A program made the translations under genes and the position numbers. DNA of 64,000 nt from Synchiropus splendidus (Eukaryota > Chordata > Actinopteri > Syngnathiformes > Callionymidae): contig NC_071347.1 in assembly GCF_027744825.2 (NCBI RefSeq), positions 22,077,001-22,141,000 of the forward strand. Reading direction: 5' to 3'. The notes below the pieces were generated by a model. It was not told the DNA's origin. It did not search any database and saw only the letters and a list, made by a program, of their open reading frames with translations. How positions within the stretch are numbered: the first letter of the stretch is position 1; each line of letters starts with the position of its first letter. Of this stretch, positions 45,081-56,515 are shown piece by piece.

Positions 45081-46300
45081 AACTAAAGGTCCATCGCAGA
45101 AGCATGAAAGTCAGGTGGGTCCTGGAGGTTTTCCTCCATCCTGATGAACATGATCTTCACAAGGTCGAGAGAGGGCGTTGCTCCATTAGCAGGTTTGTGT
45201 GTGTGTGTGTGTGTGTGCTCATGGAATCCGGGTCTGGAGGTTATGGGTGGGAGCCTTTTCTTCACTTCTGGACTGGACTAAAATCTCTTTTCTCTCTGGC
45301 GTCCTCCCGTGAGGCCTGACCTCTCTCTGCCGGTGGGAACTCATTTGTCTCCATCCCTAGTTCTCCGCCCGCCTCTGAAAGGAGGATGCTTTAACCTGCG
45401 CTACACTAACTGGAGAAGGTCTTGAGTTTCACCTTTTACCAGAGTCCCCGGGGAGCCGCTCGCCTTTCTCGGGCTGAAGCAAACATGACAACCTTTTGGA
45501 AAACAACATGAGCGGAACAGAAAGGACTTTGACGCTGGATGTAAGAGGAGGATTGGGTGTCTCCGCAGAGCGCGTGGGAAACCGCGCTGCACCTCCCCGT
45601 ACCTTTCAAATGAACTTAAGGTATACACGCACAAGTCATAACATTATGACCACCTGGATAATGATGGGCAGCAGCACCACGTCTTTATAAAAAAACTCTT
45701 GGAGGCTTCCAATGGGCCCACAACACTTGTGCCAGGTGTGTTGGTCCGGCACCTCCAGGGAGCAGGTTGTACTGAGCTGTAGCAACATCTGGGTGAGAAT
45801 CAGTCGAGACATATCAATTCGAGGGCCAGGTATCATGCTGGTTACCAGCTGGTGCTGTGTTTTTGATGCTGTCTCTTGGCCTCCTCAGAAGGTGGCAGCG
45901 ATCTGCAGGGTGACACTCTCATGACTGATGACGAGTGGTGCAGAAGAAAGTTTCAGAGGAAGTTCCCTGACTTTCTGTAATATTTCCCTATTGTCAAGGG
46001 TTTTCAGTTGTTCTGCTCTCTGCTTCGTCTTTTCTCTCCACCTCTATAGAAGTGGTGGAACCACCTGCTGCCAAGATGGAGGCCCAACTGAGTACAGAAC
46101 AGTTTATTCGCCATCAAAACCCAAAACAAATTTTAACATTTAGGACTAAAACAAGACTGGTCATATAATGTGGGACAAAAAAAGAGACAATGAAGTTAAT
46201 TCCAAGACAAAACTGTGAAAATGCAGCGTTGAGTCCAGTCTAAAGTACTACAACACAAACACCCAGCCCCAAAGATGCTTAAAAATCAAATTATTTCTCA
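45081..46300. other. Noncoding spacer
   Basis: Includes a (GT)n tract at 45196-45217. CAAGTCATAACATTATGACC then ACCTGGATAATGATGGGC at 45630-45670 is a known type of degraded fish repeat, not resolved further. No gene is recognised. Confidence 0.35.
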
Positions 46301-46550
46301 TATTTTCACTCTGTGGAACAGCACATTGGTGTCCACACCTGCGGATCTTAACACCAAAATGAAACCGAAGGAGACAATGTGGCTTTGTCCCTCCCGTGGT
46401 CCACTGGCGCTCTCCGCGCTGCAGACAGGAAGTCACACATAATGTTTGCCTAGCGGAAAGATACCCGGGCTTCCCTGAAGGAAAGGTGAAACCGCAAGAC
46501 ACCGGATCACCGAGGGGGCCCGGGCCTCCTCCTCTGTGTCCGCGGGTACA

Positions 46551-46585
46551 ATGGAAGCTGCTGCACTAAGTGCTATTCACCGCAG
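46551..46585 (+). CDS. Possible short first coding exon with tandem donors
   Basis: An ATG in moderate context (GGGTACAATGG) opens a frame reading MEAAALSAIHR. It runs into a consensus donor (CGCAG then GTAAGG) at 46586. A second, near-perfect donor (GGGCAG then GTAAGTAT) lies at 46628. The upstream ~120 bp are GC-rich, but no TATA box or other core promoter signal is clear. No downstream exon was identified, so this is only a splice-signal-based suggestion. Confidence 0.2.
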
Positions 46586-46639
46586 GTAAGGGATCCGGCA
46601 GCAGCGTCCGCGCTGAATAAAGTGGGCAGGTAAGTATCC

Positions 46640-47560
46640 GCTGATCCGTATTCAGGGGGGATTATGTAATGGTGGCGCGGCAAGAAAAGCCGGGGATCAC
46701 AAAAACAACAGTGTCGCTTACACTGGCCAGTGACATCACACAGGAGTGAAAGTTGGAAGTGTCCCGGAGGCGGTGTAAAATGCCTCACTTACAAGAGAGA
46801 GAAGTGATTATCGGGTGCGTGAGCTCAGCGGAGTGACGGGGTTTGACAAATGATCCGGGAGACCGGCCCAGTTTGGTACAAGTCTTTGGTTCTCCTGCAT
46901 ACGGAGCTACGATATCAGCTCTCGGGTCCTGGACCTCTTCTAAAGGACTGGTCTCAAAGTCATCCATAATACACATCACACACCTGATGGGGGCGCACTT
47001 CTGACACAGATATTGAGCTTGGCTTTTCACATTTTAAGTGAAATAACTTTGGGAATATCGATCCTTTCTGATGAATCCCCCTTTGTGAGACTTCTTGTCC
47101 ACTTGAGGCCACCGTAGATCAAAGCTACTGGCGCTACCTGCTTGAGCTGATCAGGCTGATATAAACAAAATCTCAGATGCAGGCGGGTGATGCGTATTTT
47201 CTATACCACTTAGAATACCCAGAGTTTTACGATGGTTTACTGGGTTTAGACCTTCATGGCTCGTGGTTTGATTCTGCAGATGCCTTTAGCTGACTGATAA
47301 AACTACTTCTACTCAGATGGGGGGAAATTAATTGTTTTGCTTGTCGTCATTCTGACTTGGTTCTTCATGGAGAGTTAGTGAAAAGCACCCCACCCCCCAA
47401 AAATGTATTTTCTGGGAGTTGTTTCCCAAATCTTCTCATTCTGAACATCTAAAAATGTATATATGTCAAGCACTGGGGAGAAAAACAGTATTTCACGTAT
47501 ACAGAATTCTGTGGTGATGCGGCACAGAGCGAGACCTAGTAAAATTAGAATATTTATTGA
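46640..47560. other. Noncoding spacer
   Basis: The minus-strand frame at 46785-47030 looks protein-like in part (several Cys) but matches nothing I know, and its donor context is weak. The remainder is featureless. Confidence 0.3.
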
Positions 47561-47990
47561 ACACGTAACAAACAAAACAATAACCAGAAAAGAAGACGTC
47601 GAAGCAACAAAAAAGCAAGGAGACTAACAGGGACAGGGAAAATCTGAAAGCAGCAATAAACTGGGAGAACAAAAACACACTCAGTGCAACACATGAGGCC
47701 CAAACAACAGGCGTGCGCACGCACGCACGCGGAAAACCAAAGGCCACCGAGTGTAAAGACACATACAGCAGAAAGAAACATGAGCTGAAGAAACCACGCA
47801 CATGGAACTGAACTACACAGCGCACCAGGAGAAGCCACACAGGAGCCACCAGCAACAACCACAAGTCTGGAACCAGGAGGCTTAAGTACAGAAGCTGTGA
47901 TGGCAGGATTGGTCCCAGCTGCGTGTCATTAAAGGCAGCGACAGCAGGGTAACAATATAAAAGCTCACGAACCCAAACACCACCAGTTCA
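47561..47990. repeat. A/CA-rich repeat tail, unclassified
   Basis: A long A-rich stretch (ACAAACAAAACAATAACC) followed by CCAGGAGGCTTAAGTACAG, GGTCCCAGCTGCGTGTCATT and AATATAAAAGCTCACGAACC. This composite resembles other fish dispersed repeats. The class is undetermined, and the Cys/Phe-rich minus-strand frames are artefacts. Confidence 0.4.
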
Positions 47991-49660
47991 GTACATCATT
48001 TATTGACCCCTAGATCTCAAGTGAATTTGTATAAATGCCTTGCTGTGTGTTTGCCATGTAGAAAACTATGCTAATAATGAATCTTTATAATGATTATTGA
48101 TTATTGAATTCATAAAGTCTTTCAAAACATAGTGATGATAAAGGGCGTCCTGTTGTGGTCTGCTTTGATTTTATCAACAAATACGGTCCAGAAAAAAGCG
48201 CCATCCTATTTTTAGCCGGCGCTTTTGGATCAGTTTGTGTTTCATTAAAACAAATAATAATGAATTGCTGCCAGCTTCTGACAGAACCTGCTGATGTTTG
48301 ACTAGCGACACTTGTTGATTCAAAGCGCCGCTCGCTGGTGACACGCCGACTGTGTGGCGGCGTGTGTGGTCGTGGTGTGGAAGTTCCTGCTGAGCTGTCA
48401 GTTTGCCTCAGTAAACACGGAGCTCATCAGCAGCCGCCGCGTCTTTTGTCCAACTTTCTCCCCATTAGCATCGATTAGCATGTGAATATGGTCGTCCCAA
48501 CGCTGACAGCAACAATCCACGAACTGTCCCCACCCGGGTGCCCCCACCCGCCCCTCGCTCCTGTGTTGAGCAAACAGTATCATCGACTCGTCCTTTGTCT
48601 CGGCAAGTGAAAGTGAGCAGGTCGGTCACGTGAGGACATTCCTGCATAGATGGAGCATCTGACTTGTCAGCGGCGGGATCACGTGTCACTCAGGCTCTAA
48701 TTGTCACACGGAGGTCTCCACTGGGACTCTGGAGTGAGGGTGTTGGCTTCGCTGAATGGGGTTCGCGCCTGGACTCGTCCTCAGCGGGGGTTCGCCTCTG
48801 TCAGGGTCGCGGACTCTTCGCTACCCTCAGATGTTTTTGGCTGCGAGCAGATTGAGCAGCTGAATCTTCGAAAAACAACGTCTCCAAAACTCCAGAACAG
48901 ACTGGTCCATCAGTCACTGACAGCAGGTGACACTCACAGACACTTAGAATCGCTCTCAAGGCGCCGCAGCGCCCTCTCCATTTGTATCTCTCCTCGCTTC
49001 TGCTGAATTTGCAGTTTGCCCTTCAGCGTTCTTTCTTCACAGCAGCCGTGTTTCCAGGAACTCTCATTTCTTCAGCGTATTACTCACTGTCACTTGCTTA
49101 TCAGGAGAGTGGGTGCAGAGCAGAGGCCCAGCTGGCACAAGCTACGACTTGGGAGCGCTTGCAGTGAAGCAACCTTAAATTCTGGTTTCAGTTGAGTCAG
49201 AATTCAACCGTCAGGGTTTCCCCTTCCTCACACACCCAACACACACGCACAAGGCTTGAATCTGCTGACTCACTCTGGAGTCCCAGCAAGGATAAATCCC
49301 CGCTGCAGATAAAAACCCCAGCGTCTGAATGTTTGGGATGTCTGCACGTTCTGAGCGGAATATTTAGGAATCCAGGGTGGACCGACTGCTGGACCAGCCA
49401 GATATTAAAGGCTCACAGTGGTACTTCCTGTTTGGCTGCATAATTCCTCTCTGACTCAGGAGGAAGTGGACTCGTTCGGATTGTCTCTCAAGGCCTTTGT
49501 TGTCCAAGTTCACTGTCTGATTTACGAGAATATACTTTTTTTCCTTTAATGTTGATGTCAAAGCATCATTTACCTTCGTGCCTTGGAGACACCTGGACCA
49601 AAGGCCCTTCAACTGGCACTCACACTGTGGAGGTGTGGAGGTTCTACTCTGACACTCCCC
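47991..49660. other. Noncoding spacer
   Basis: No repeat or gene recognised. GCATCGATTAGCATGTGAAT near 48468 has homeodomain-like ATTAGCAT. Short frames only. Confidence 0.35.
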
Positions 49661-49664
49661 CAGA

Positions 49665-50112
49665 TGACTGAGCTTCTCTGTCTTAGAGTCCGGACAGGTC
49701 AGTGGAGAGCTCTGTCTTCTGACTCAGCGCTTTCTTCACTACAGAGCCTTCGTGACAGAGGACGCTGTACTGATCCAACCGTCCATCTTGGTCCACCCCT
49801 CACTTGCAAACAAGATTCCCAGATCCTGCTGCCAGAGAAGTGGCCGGTCTGGGCCTCTTGATTTTAGCTGCTGCCCCCAGGACCCCAGAGAAACATGGAC
49901 AAACATCACTCACTCACGTTCCTTCTCAGGTGGACCATTAAGCAAAGGAGAGTCATGTCTTATGGCTGAGCTCCTTCTTCATCACAGGTCCAGAGTCTGA
50001 ACTGAAGATCTATGGCCATCTCTGTCCGAGTCTTTCTCAAGAACAAGACTCCAAGAGACTTGAAAGGCATCTGTCATCTGCCCCCCAGTTCTGGAGATGG
50101 TCTTCAAAACAT
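49665..50112. repeat. Direct duplication, copy A (built of LINE fragments)
   Basis: From GAGCTTCTCTGTCTTAGAG to TTCTGGAGATGGTCTTCAAA this copy matches 51139-51591 block for block in the same orientation. Read on the minus strand, 49690-49830 is a piece of LINE family 1 (CAGCGTCCTCTGTCACGAAG, GCGCTGAGTCAGAAGACAGA). CTGGGCCTCTTGATTTTAGC then TGCTGCCCCC at 49850-49880 is the family's 3' end on the + strand, and the next piece is minus-strand again. The unit was rearranged before it was duplicated. Confidence 0.85.
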
Positions 50113-51138
50113 GCTTCTTAAAATGACAATGTTTTCCATCTCGGATGTCACACTCATCTACAATAACCTGTCTTCACTGTTCAGTGTTGGAAACTCAAGT
50201 CATCGCTCACCTCACTCAGCAGCTGGATGGAGATATAATCCACATCATCATGAAAATGGCCCGTAAACCTTCTCAATTCTGCCTAATGATGCTGTGGTTA
50301 GCAAACGGTTCTCTCAGATTCGATCGTAAAACAACAGCTGGCAAGGAAACACAGTTGGAACGCTCCTCCTCAGCATTGTGAGATTAAACAGTGACTCATC
50401 ATTTTTGTACGCGGCACCAGAATAAATCCTCCTGTGGCTCCAAAGCTGAGCGGAGGACAGCGTTACAAGGTGTCCACGGCCCCCTCATCTGCTGTCAGGC
50501 CTCCTCCTCCTCCTCCGAGCCCTGCCGTCATCAGGGGAGCAGGTCGGCTCTTGCCGCGCCTCGGGCGATACAGCTGCTCCACTTAAAAACACAGTGGTGA
50601 TTGTTCTGCAGAATCTGAATCTGCGCCTCTCTGGCAGTGATCTAGTGCTTTGAGGACGGACCTGTTTGGGCAGAGACGGTGCGATGATGAGACACGGACA
50701 GGTGCAGGCTCCGGCTCCCGCATGTCGCTCAGTCACAGGGCCGTGATTGACCTCACGCCAAGTCCGTTTCAGAGAGCAAACTGGTATTTCAAGTGTCGTC
50801 GCCAAGCCTCTGGAGGAGTCCTGTCACATGCTGCACACGCTCTGCGCAAAATAGCTGGTCTGTGACCCACGACGAAGCACGTCTCAAGGAAGTTGTCATG
50901 TGACAACCTATTTACCACCATCGCCTTGACCTCCTCATTTCTCAGTCACTTCTGAGCTCTACAAGTTGTCCTCATCTGAGACATGAACTGATGACGGAGT
51001 TGTTGACATGTTTATTTTCCACGGAAATAGCGGAAACAAGCTGCGTAATACGGAGCGTCTGGATTGATCCACGCTGCTCTCACAACACCTTGAACACAGT
51101 GAGAGAGATTACTGATGATCGAGAAGGTTTTAGTCAGC
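50113..51138. other. Spacer between the two duplicate copies
   Basis: Unique-looking noncoding sequence with a CTCCTCCTCCTCCTCC run at 50502-50517. The Arg-rich minus-strand frame reflects that tract. No gene recognised. Confidence 0.35.
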
Positions 51139-51591
51139 GAAGAGCTTCTCTCTCTAAAAGAGTCTGGACAGGTCAGTGGAGAGCTCTGTCTTCTGACTCA
51201 GCTGTGTCTTCACCACAGAGTCCTCATGACTGATGACGCTGCATTGATCCAACCCATCTTGGTCCTCCCCTCGCTCACTAACAAGACTCCCAGATCTTCC
51301 ATCTAGGGAAGGATCTCTTCTTCTCAGATGGAAAACCATGGTCTCAGACTCAGGAGTTGATCCCCAACCCTGGTGCTGTCAGAGGAGTGGTCAGTCTGGG
51401 CCTCTTGATTTTGGCTGCTGCCCACAGGACCACAAAGAAAGATGGACGAACATCACTCACTCACGTTCCTTCCCTTCTCAGGTGGACCATTAAGCAATGG
51501 AGAGTCATGTCTTCTGGCTCAGCTCCAAGACACTTGAAATGCATCTCTCATCTGTTCCATCCCCAGTTCTGGAGATGGTCTTCAAAACAAC
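51139..51591. repeat. Direct duplication, copy B (built of LINE fragments)
   Basis: Shares GGACAGGTCAGTGGAGAGCT, CTGTCTTCTGACTCAGC, TTGATCCAACCCATCTTGGT, GTCTGGGCCTCTTGATTT, ACATCACTCACTCACGTTCC, CAGGTGGACCATTAAGCAA and GTTCTGGAGATGGTCTTCAA with copy A. The offset is 1474 bp at the left end and 1478 bp at the right, with small insertions in between. The 158-aa frame starting at 51357 straddles this copy and is not a gene. Confidence 0.85.
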
Positions 51592-52049
51592 ATGCTGAAG
51601 TTCAGATCCAGGCGTCAGAAATGAGTCCTGATATCTCTGTGGAGCTCTGGTGTCACCTTGAAAAAGATAAAACACAGTTCGGCGCCAAAGTTCTGCTTGA
51701 GTTTGTTTCCCTGTCAGACTCAGTCACAGATCTGAGTGATTTTAATCACAAGCAGCGGGACATTGGAGAAGCATCACCGCTCATGTCCGAGGTAAACAGG
51801 AGACAAACCCAGGTTTCCAGATTCCCAGCTTGATGTAGTGGTCCGTGAGAGAAAAGCTTTTGAGGAACACCAAGGTCAAGTCCTTGGTTCTGAAGACCAG
51901 AATTTGCCAAGTCACACTGCTGATCTCTTCGTATGACCCGGGGCCATTTCCCAGGACCCTTGAACTGGTTAAGGTTAAACTCCCGATGGCTCTACTGACA
52001 CACTGGGTCTGGTCAGGTCAGGCCCCGGGTCGAACAAGTCAGAGTGGCA

Positions 52050-52200
52050 CTGGGCTCAATTGAACCTCCGCAGCAAGAGAAACCAGTTGAAGTGACTCAA
52101 GCTCTTCCCTGGATGCCTCTCTGGTGAGGTGTTCAGGGCGTCACCACTGGGTGGGGGGGGTGTCTCTGGGCCGACCTGCGAACACTGCAGCATAGGGAAT
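52050..52200 (+). mobile_element. LINE 3'-end fragment (non-LTR family 1)
   Basis: AACCAGTTGAAGTGACTC, CTGGATGCCTCTCTGGTGAG, GTGTTCAGGGCGTCACCACT and CTCTGGGCCGACCTGCGAAC follow the usual 3' coding order of this family. Confidence 0.75.
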
Positions 52201-53380
52201 CCTCCCGACTCCATCTCAGGTCCTCCAGACTGATCTCCGTTTCCCGCCTCTCATTCCTGGAGTTGGTCATGACCGCATGTTAGTTTGTCACGGTGAGACC
52301 AGAAGAATGTGTGCGAGAGGGACTCGTCATAAACGGCAGACGGGGAGATGACCAGACTTGTTATCTGCTGTCTGGGAATCTGCGAGAGCCTCAGGAGGTT
52401 ATTGTTACAGGACAGAGAAGGAAGCCGTGGTCCTCAGTGGTCTCTGGTGGAGAACCAGAACCGGAGTGCAGGAGTTTGGCGCCCTGGAAACCCGTCCAGG
52501 GTTACGGACGTCGCTGGTGGCTGCGGCGGCAGAAGAGTCACACACAATTGAAGCCTCATGTCGACCGTCGCTGCCTCCGTTTTCAAAATCAGCAAATGGG
52601 TTTAATGAGAGGGGAAGAGCTCTTCTGAACTGCTGCAGTCAAGGAAAGAGCCCGGAAGCTTCTGCTCACCCGAGCACTGCCTTCTTCATCTGACTCTGAG
52701 CGATGAATTCATCATCTTCATTTGATGAATTTTTGGCTTGTTTTATGTTCATATTTCCATTATTTCCTAACATAACAATGTCTTTCCTTTCTATTAAATA
52801 AACTCACCAAACAAAAGAATAAAAATAGCATTTCATATTTTTACTTTAATAATAGCAGCAGGAGCTGTTTTCCCTCCCAATGTCAAGTGAACATGTCGCC
52901 CCGCACCTCGGTCCTCGACACGTCCTCCGTCCTTCCGCTGTCAGGAGCTGATGAGTGTCGGGGACGCAGCGCTTGACCCGCCGTGACGCTTCCGTATGTA
53001 ATGAGTGGCTCCTGGACGGCGAGTGGGAGGAGAGGCGCTGACCGCGCTCTATAATTAGCCCATGGATTCAGGAAGTCCGAGGGGAGGACGTCGGAAGCGC
53101 CGCTGTCCAAGTGGTGTGGAGGTGTGAGCGGCCCGTCATTATCACGTCTTGGTCCGGGCTGCAAGTGTTGAACCCTGAGGGAGACACCTGGACAGTTCCG
53201 ACTCACTCTTCTCTAATCGAAACCTTTCATGTGTCACCTTCCATTCTTGCTTTTGTTCAGTTTAACATTGAAGTCAATCTGTGACACTGGAATGACCTGG
53301 TTCCATGTAGCAGTCCAGGTTGGTGTGGTGTCGTCCAGTCACAGGTTCCCCTTCCCCAGCACTTAATGAAAACACTGTAA
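52201..53380. other. Noncoding spacer
   Basis: 52680-52870 is AT-rich. 52880-53170 is GC-rich with minus-strand frames of no recognised identity. No repeat recognised. Confidence 0.35.
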
Positions 53381-53650
53381 ATCCCGGACTATAGAGCACA
53401 GCGGAATATTAGCCCCACCCACTAAATGTAAGAAGACAAACATATCTTGTTCATCCATAAGCCACAGCGGTCTATAAGCCACGGGTGCAGCGGTGCTGTC
53501 TGCATCGTAGAAAGGCTTAAAAATGCATGAGGATCAACTGCTGTTTCTCGTCTCCGCTCCTCCAGGAGATCGGCTCTGCGGGCGGAGCTGCGGACATGCA
53601 GGCGAAAACAGCACATTTTGAGCGCTTTAAAGTCAATAAAACGTGTGATT
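53381..53650 (+). repeat. 'TATA(A)G...ATTAGCCCCACCCA' element, copy 2
   Basis: CACTGTAAATCCCGGACT, ATAGAGCACAGC, GGAATATTAGCCCCACCCAC and TAAATGTAAGA match copy 1 at 10513. It continues with CATAAGCCACAGCGGTCTAT then AAGCCACGGGTGCAGCGGTG, a second set of 'TATAAGCC' units that copy 1 lacks. Confidence 0.75.
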
Positions 53651-55799
53651 TTATCGGGGACACTGAAGGTCCGGGACACCGGAGTGGCCTTCCATGTTGA
53701 TGCCTTGGACTTTAAGCATGAGTCAGTGAGAGACAGAGGTTGGGTGAAGCCACGAGGTGTCGCTGCTTTCGCTACATATTAGCGATGGGAGCTACATGCA
53801 ACACAGAAGGCCGACTGCGCCGTCGACATTGGACGCAAAAGTCCACTTGCAAATCATCGCTATCGGACGAGTGGGACAATAGGAGAAAGTCAAGCTTGCA
53901 CCTCCTCATCCATGGTTTCATTTGTCTGTGTCACTACTTGACTTACTCCCATCCAAAGGGTGGCGCCAGTGAGCGTGTCACCAGGATCTGAACCCTTTTG
54001 GAAGCGAGCCTGGGCCAGTAATTTCGACGTCCTTTCATGGGTAGCTAACCTAGACAAACTGCGTGTCTGGGTGTGGCCGACCTTTCCAGGGTGTCCTCTG
54101 CCTCTCACCCGATGTCACTGGGACAGACGCCACTAGCTGTTCAAGAAAAGGTGCAGTATTCTGACGTTCTGATGACTCGGCCATTCATACGCTGTCGACC
54201 TGACTGATGTGACGTGAACCTAAAGTCCGGGCTTCGGTTGTTTGTGGCACTTCATTCTGCCATTCTTCACGTCTGCCTGTCTGGCCTTGACTGCAGATAA
54301 CGCCGCGCCTCCTCCTCCCCCTCGCCCCCCGCGTCTCCCCCAGCCTGCGCTCTGATGGATGTTATCTCGCTGTTTTTTCTTCTCAGCCCAGGCGGCAGCG
54401 CAGGGTTTTGTTGGTCAAGTGCTGCGAGGCGGGAACAGTGAGCGTGTGTGTTGGAGTGACTCTTAATCCAGTTAATGTTTTCTGACTGCGGCTGGACGCC
54501 AGCCAGCAGAAGGAAAGTTCAGAAATACTGTAGGGACGGGGGAGGGAGGCTGTTGAGTCGCCGCTCAGAAAACAACCTGTGGCCTTGATCGGCGCTTCTC
54601 TTGCTGTCACTGGTTGCTTTCCTGAGCCGACGCACGGAGCCTCAAGTGTTGTCTGACGCCGAGTCAAACCGTGTCTGGCAACAACGCGTGGCCATTGGTT
54701 TCAGTGCTGGAAACTCTGTAGCTGCATGCAACCTCCCGAGATGAGCGGAGGCCATGATTCTTGTTTTGCTTGCGTGACCTCTGACCCTTGCTCAGAGCCG
54801 AGACTTTAAAACGACACAAGGCTTGGTTTTGATTTTCCTGACGGTCTCCAGGAGCCGCTGGTTTATCGGCAGTTAGTCATTAGCCTGACCCTCGTCGGTG
54901 GGCTCGGCTGGGGGGGGCGGTGGAACGGAGGAGGCCCTGAGGAGGAGGAGGAGGGGGGCGCCATTACCTGGAGGAAGGGTCGGGCTTCTGCACCAGCTCC
55001 CCCCCCCCACCAAATTGCTGACCAGTGTTTTCTCCTCATCAGCTGGGATGGTGTGGTGGGCGGGGTCATGGAGCCGCGGTCCTCCGCGCCGTGGGGCGCA
55101 GCTGCTGGCCAACAGGGTCCCAGTTGTTTGGGCTGTCGTCTGGGGTCACGGCTTTATTAATGACGCCTGTAAGTGGCACGGTGCGTGTGTGATGAAAAAG
55201 CTCCTACTGTGTTGGGAGAAGGGCAGAGAGGCCGAGCCGTGTTTCTGCTCAAGGTGCGGTGGTCTCTGCCAGCGACAACTGAAACACAATTACAAGCAGA
55301 ACGTGGCCGTGACGGCGTCCCCCGGGCAGGTCGCTGGGCTGCACCATGTGACCACATGTTCTGCTCAGGATGCCATATGGACTTGACAATACAGCGCTTG
55401 TGTTGAGGAGGTTTGTCCTGGCCTGACTGCACTCAGAGATGGATGTTTTCTGCACAGCATTCCGTTTTGTTAAAGCTGAGCATCGAGAGGCGGAATCACA
55501 AGGAAGCTGAAGGTTTTACTGAGTTAAAAACCGAACATAGAAAGCGCTGCTCAGCTTGTGTTCTCCAGCAAAACAGCCGACCTCAGAACTCACTTCCACC
55601 TTCATCTCGAACCTCACTGCTTCTCATCCTCTCCAACATTCTTGGTCCCACTGCTCTCCTCGTGTCTCCCAACCTCTCCACACGACCCTCTGACCGACTG
55701 GTAATAAAGACCTCAGCATCTCTGCCTCTGCTGGAGCTCTGCAGCGCCACATACAGACCTCTGTCCTCAGAGCACTGTCTCTATCCAGTCCTTTTTTGG
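53651..55799. other. Noncoding spacer, partly GC-rich
   Basis: 54071-54137 is a SINE 3' end on the + strand (GGCCGACCTTTCCAGGGTGT, CTGCCTCTCACCCGATG). 54890-55140 is GC-rich, and CGGCTTTATTAATGACGCCT near 55149 could be part of a conserved element. The 162-aa frame at 54898-55386 has no recognisable domain. Confidence 0.35.
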
Positions 55800-56515
55800 G
55801 ACCTGTACAGACTTGACCTAACTAGACAAGACAATGACTGGACAAGATGCAGCGAGACAAGACTCGGCTTAACTTGGCAAGACAATGACTTGATTTGATG
55901 TGGAGACTCAACTGGGAAAGACAAGATCATGACTAGACTAGATGCAACCCAACCAGATTGTTACTTGAAGAGGAGTCTTGACGTGACAAGATGAAAAAAT
56001 GACTCAACCAGACTGTTACATGTCTTGACGAGGAGATTTGATGAGGTAAGGCGAGACAATGACTTGACTAGACTAGATGTGACTCGACCAGATTGTTACT
56101 TGAAGCGGAGACTCCACTTGACATGGCAAGACAAGGCAATGACTCGACTAGATGACTTGATGAGGTTGGACGACTTAATGAATGGACTAGATGGGACTAG
56201 ACCAGATGGTGACCTGACCTGGAGATTTGACGTGACAAGACAACAGACTAGGCGAGATAGGACTCGATCAAACATTTCTTGAAACTTGACTTGACAGGGC
56301 AAGACGAGACGATGACTTGACTAGACAAGACAGGACTTGACCAGAAGGTTACATGCTGCTGAGACTTGACTTGGCAGGGCAAGTCAATGGATGGACTAGA
56401 CGAGACGGGACTTGACCAGATGGGGACGTGACTTGAAGTGGAGACTTGGCTAAAACCTGACAAGAAGACAGTGACTTGACATGGACTCGACTAAACGCGT
56501 CTCACAGACGTGACA
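55800..56515. repeat. Irregular GACTTGA/GACAAGA minisatellite
   Basis: Roughly nine diverged units built from GACTTGAC, GACAAGAC, GACTAGA and CAGATGGTTAC-type words. Unit starts (TTAC/TGAC/TTTC after CCAGA) fall at 55961, 56015, 56096, 56210, 56275, 56349 and 56424. Unit length therefore varies from ~55 to ~114 bp with ~75 bp most usual. Within units a 5-bp GACTT/GACAA rhythm shows. No open frame crosses it. Confidence 0.85.

Noticed and set aside
46610..46640. Minus-strand ATACTTACCTGCC resembling the 5' end of U1 snRNA
   Set aside because: The following sequence does not match U1 beyond those bases. It is the complement of a strong splice donor.
51357..51833. 158-codon + strand frame
   Set aside because: Its first half is duplicated LINE mosaic (copy B) and the rest shows no domain. 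It is a composite chance frame.
54898..55386. 162-codon + strand frame
   Set aside because: The GC-rich start (Gly/Arg runs) and lack of any recognisable domain make a composition effect more likely.
55800..56515. Possible CRISPR-like array
   Set aside because: Unit lengths vary and there are no constant repeats with unique spacers. The genome is vertebrate, and this is a minisatellite.
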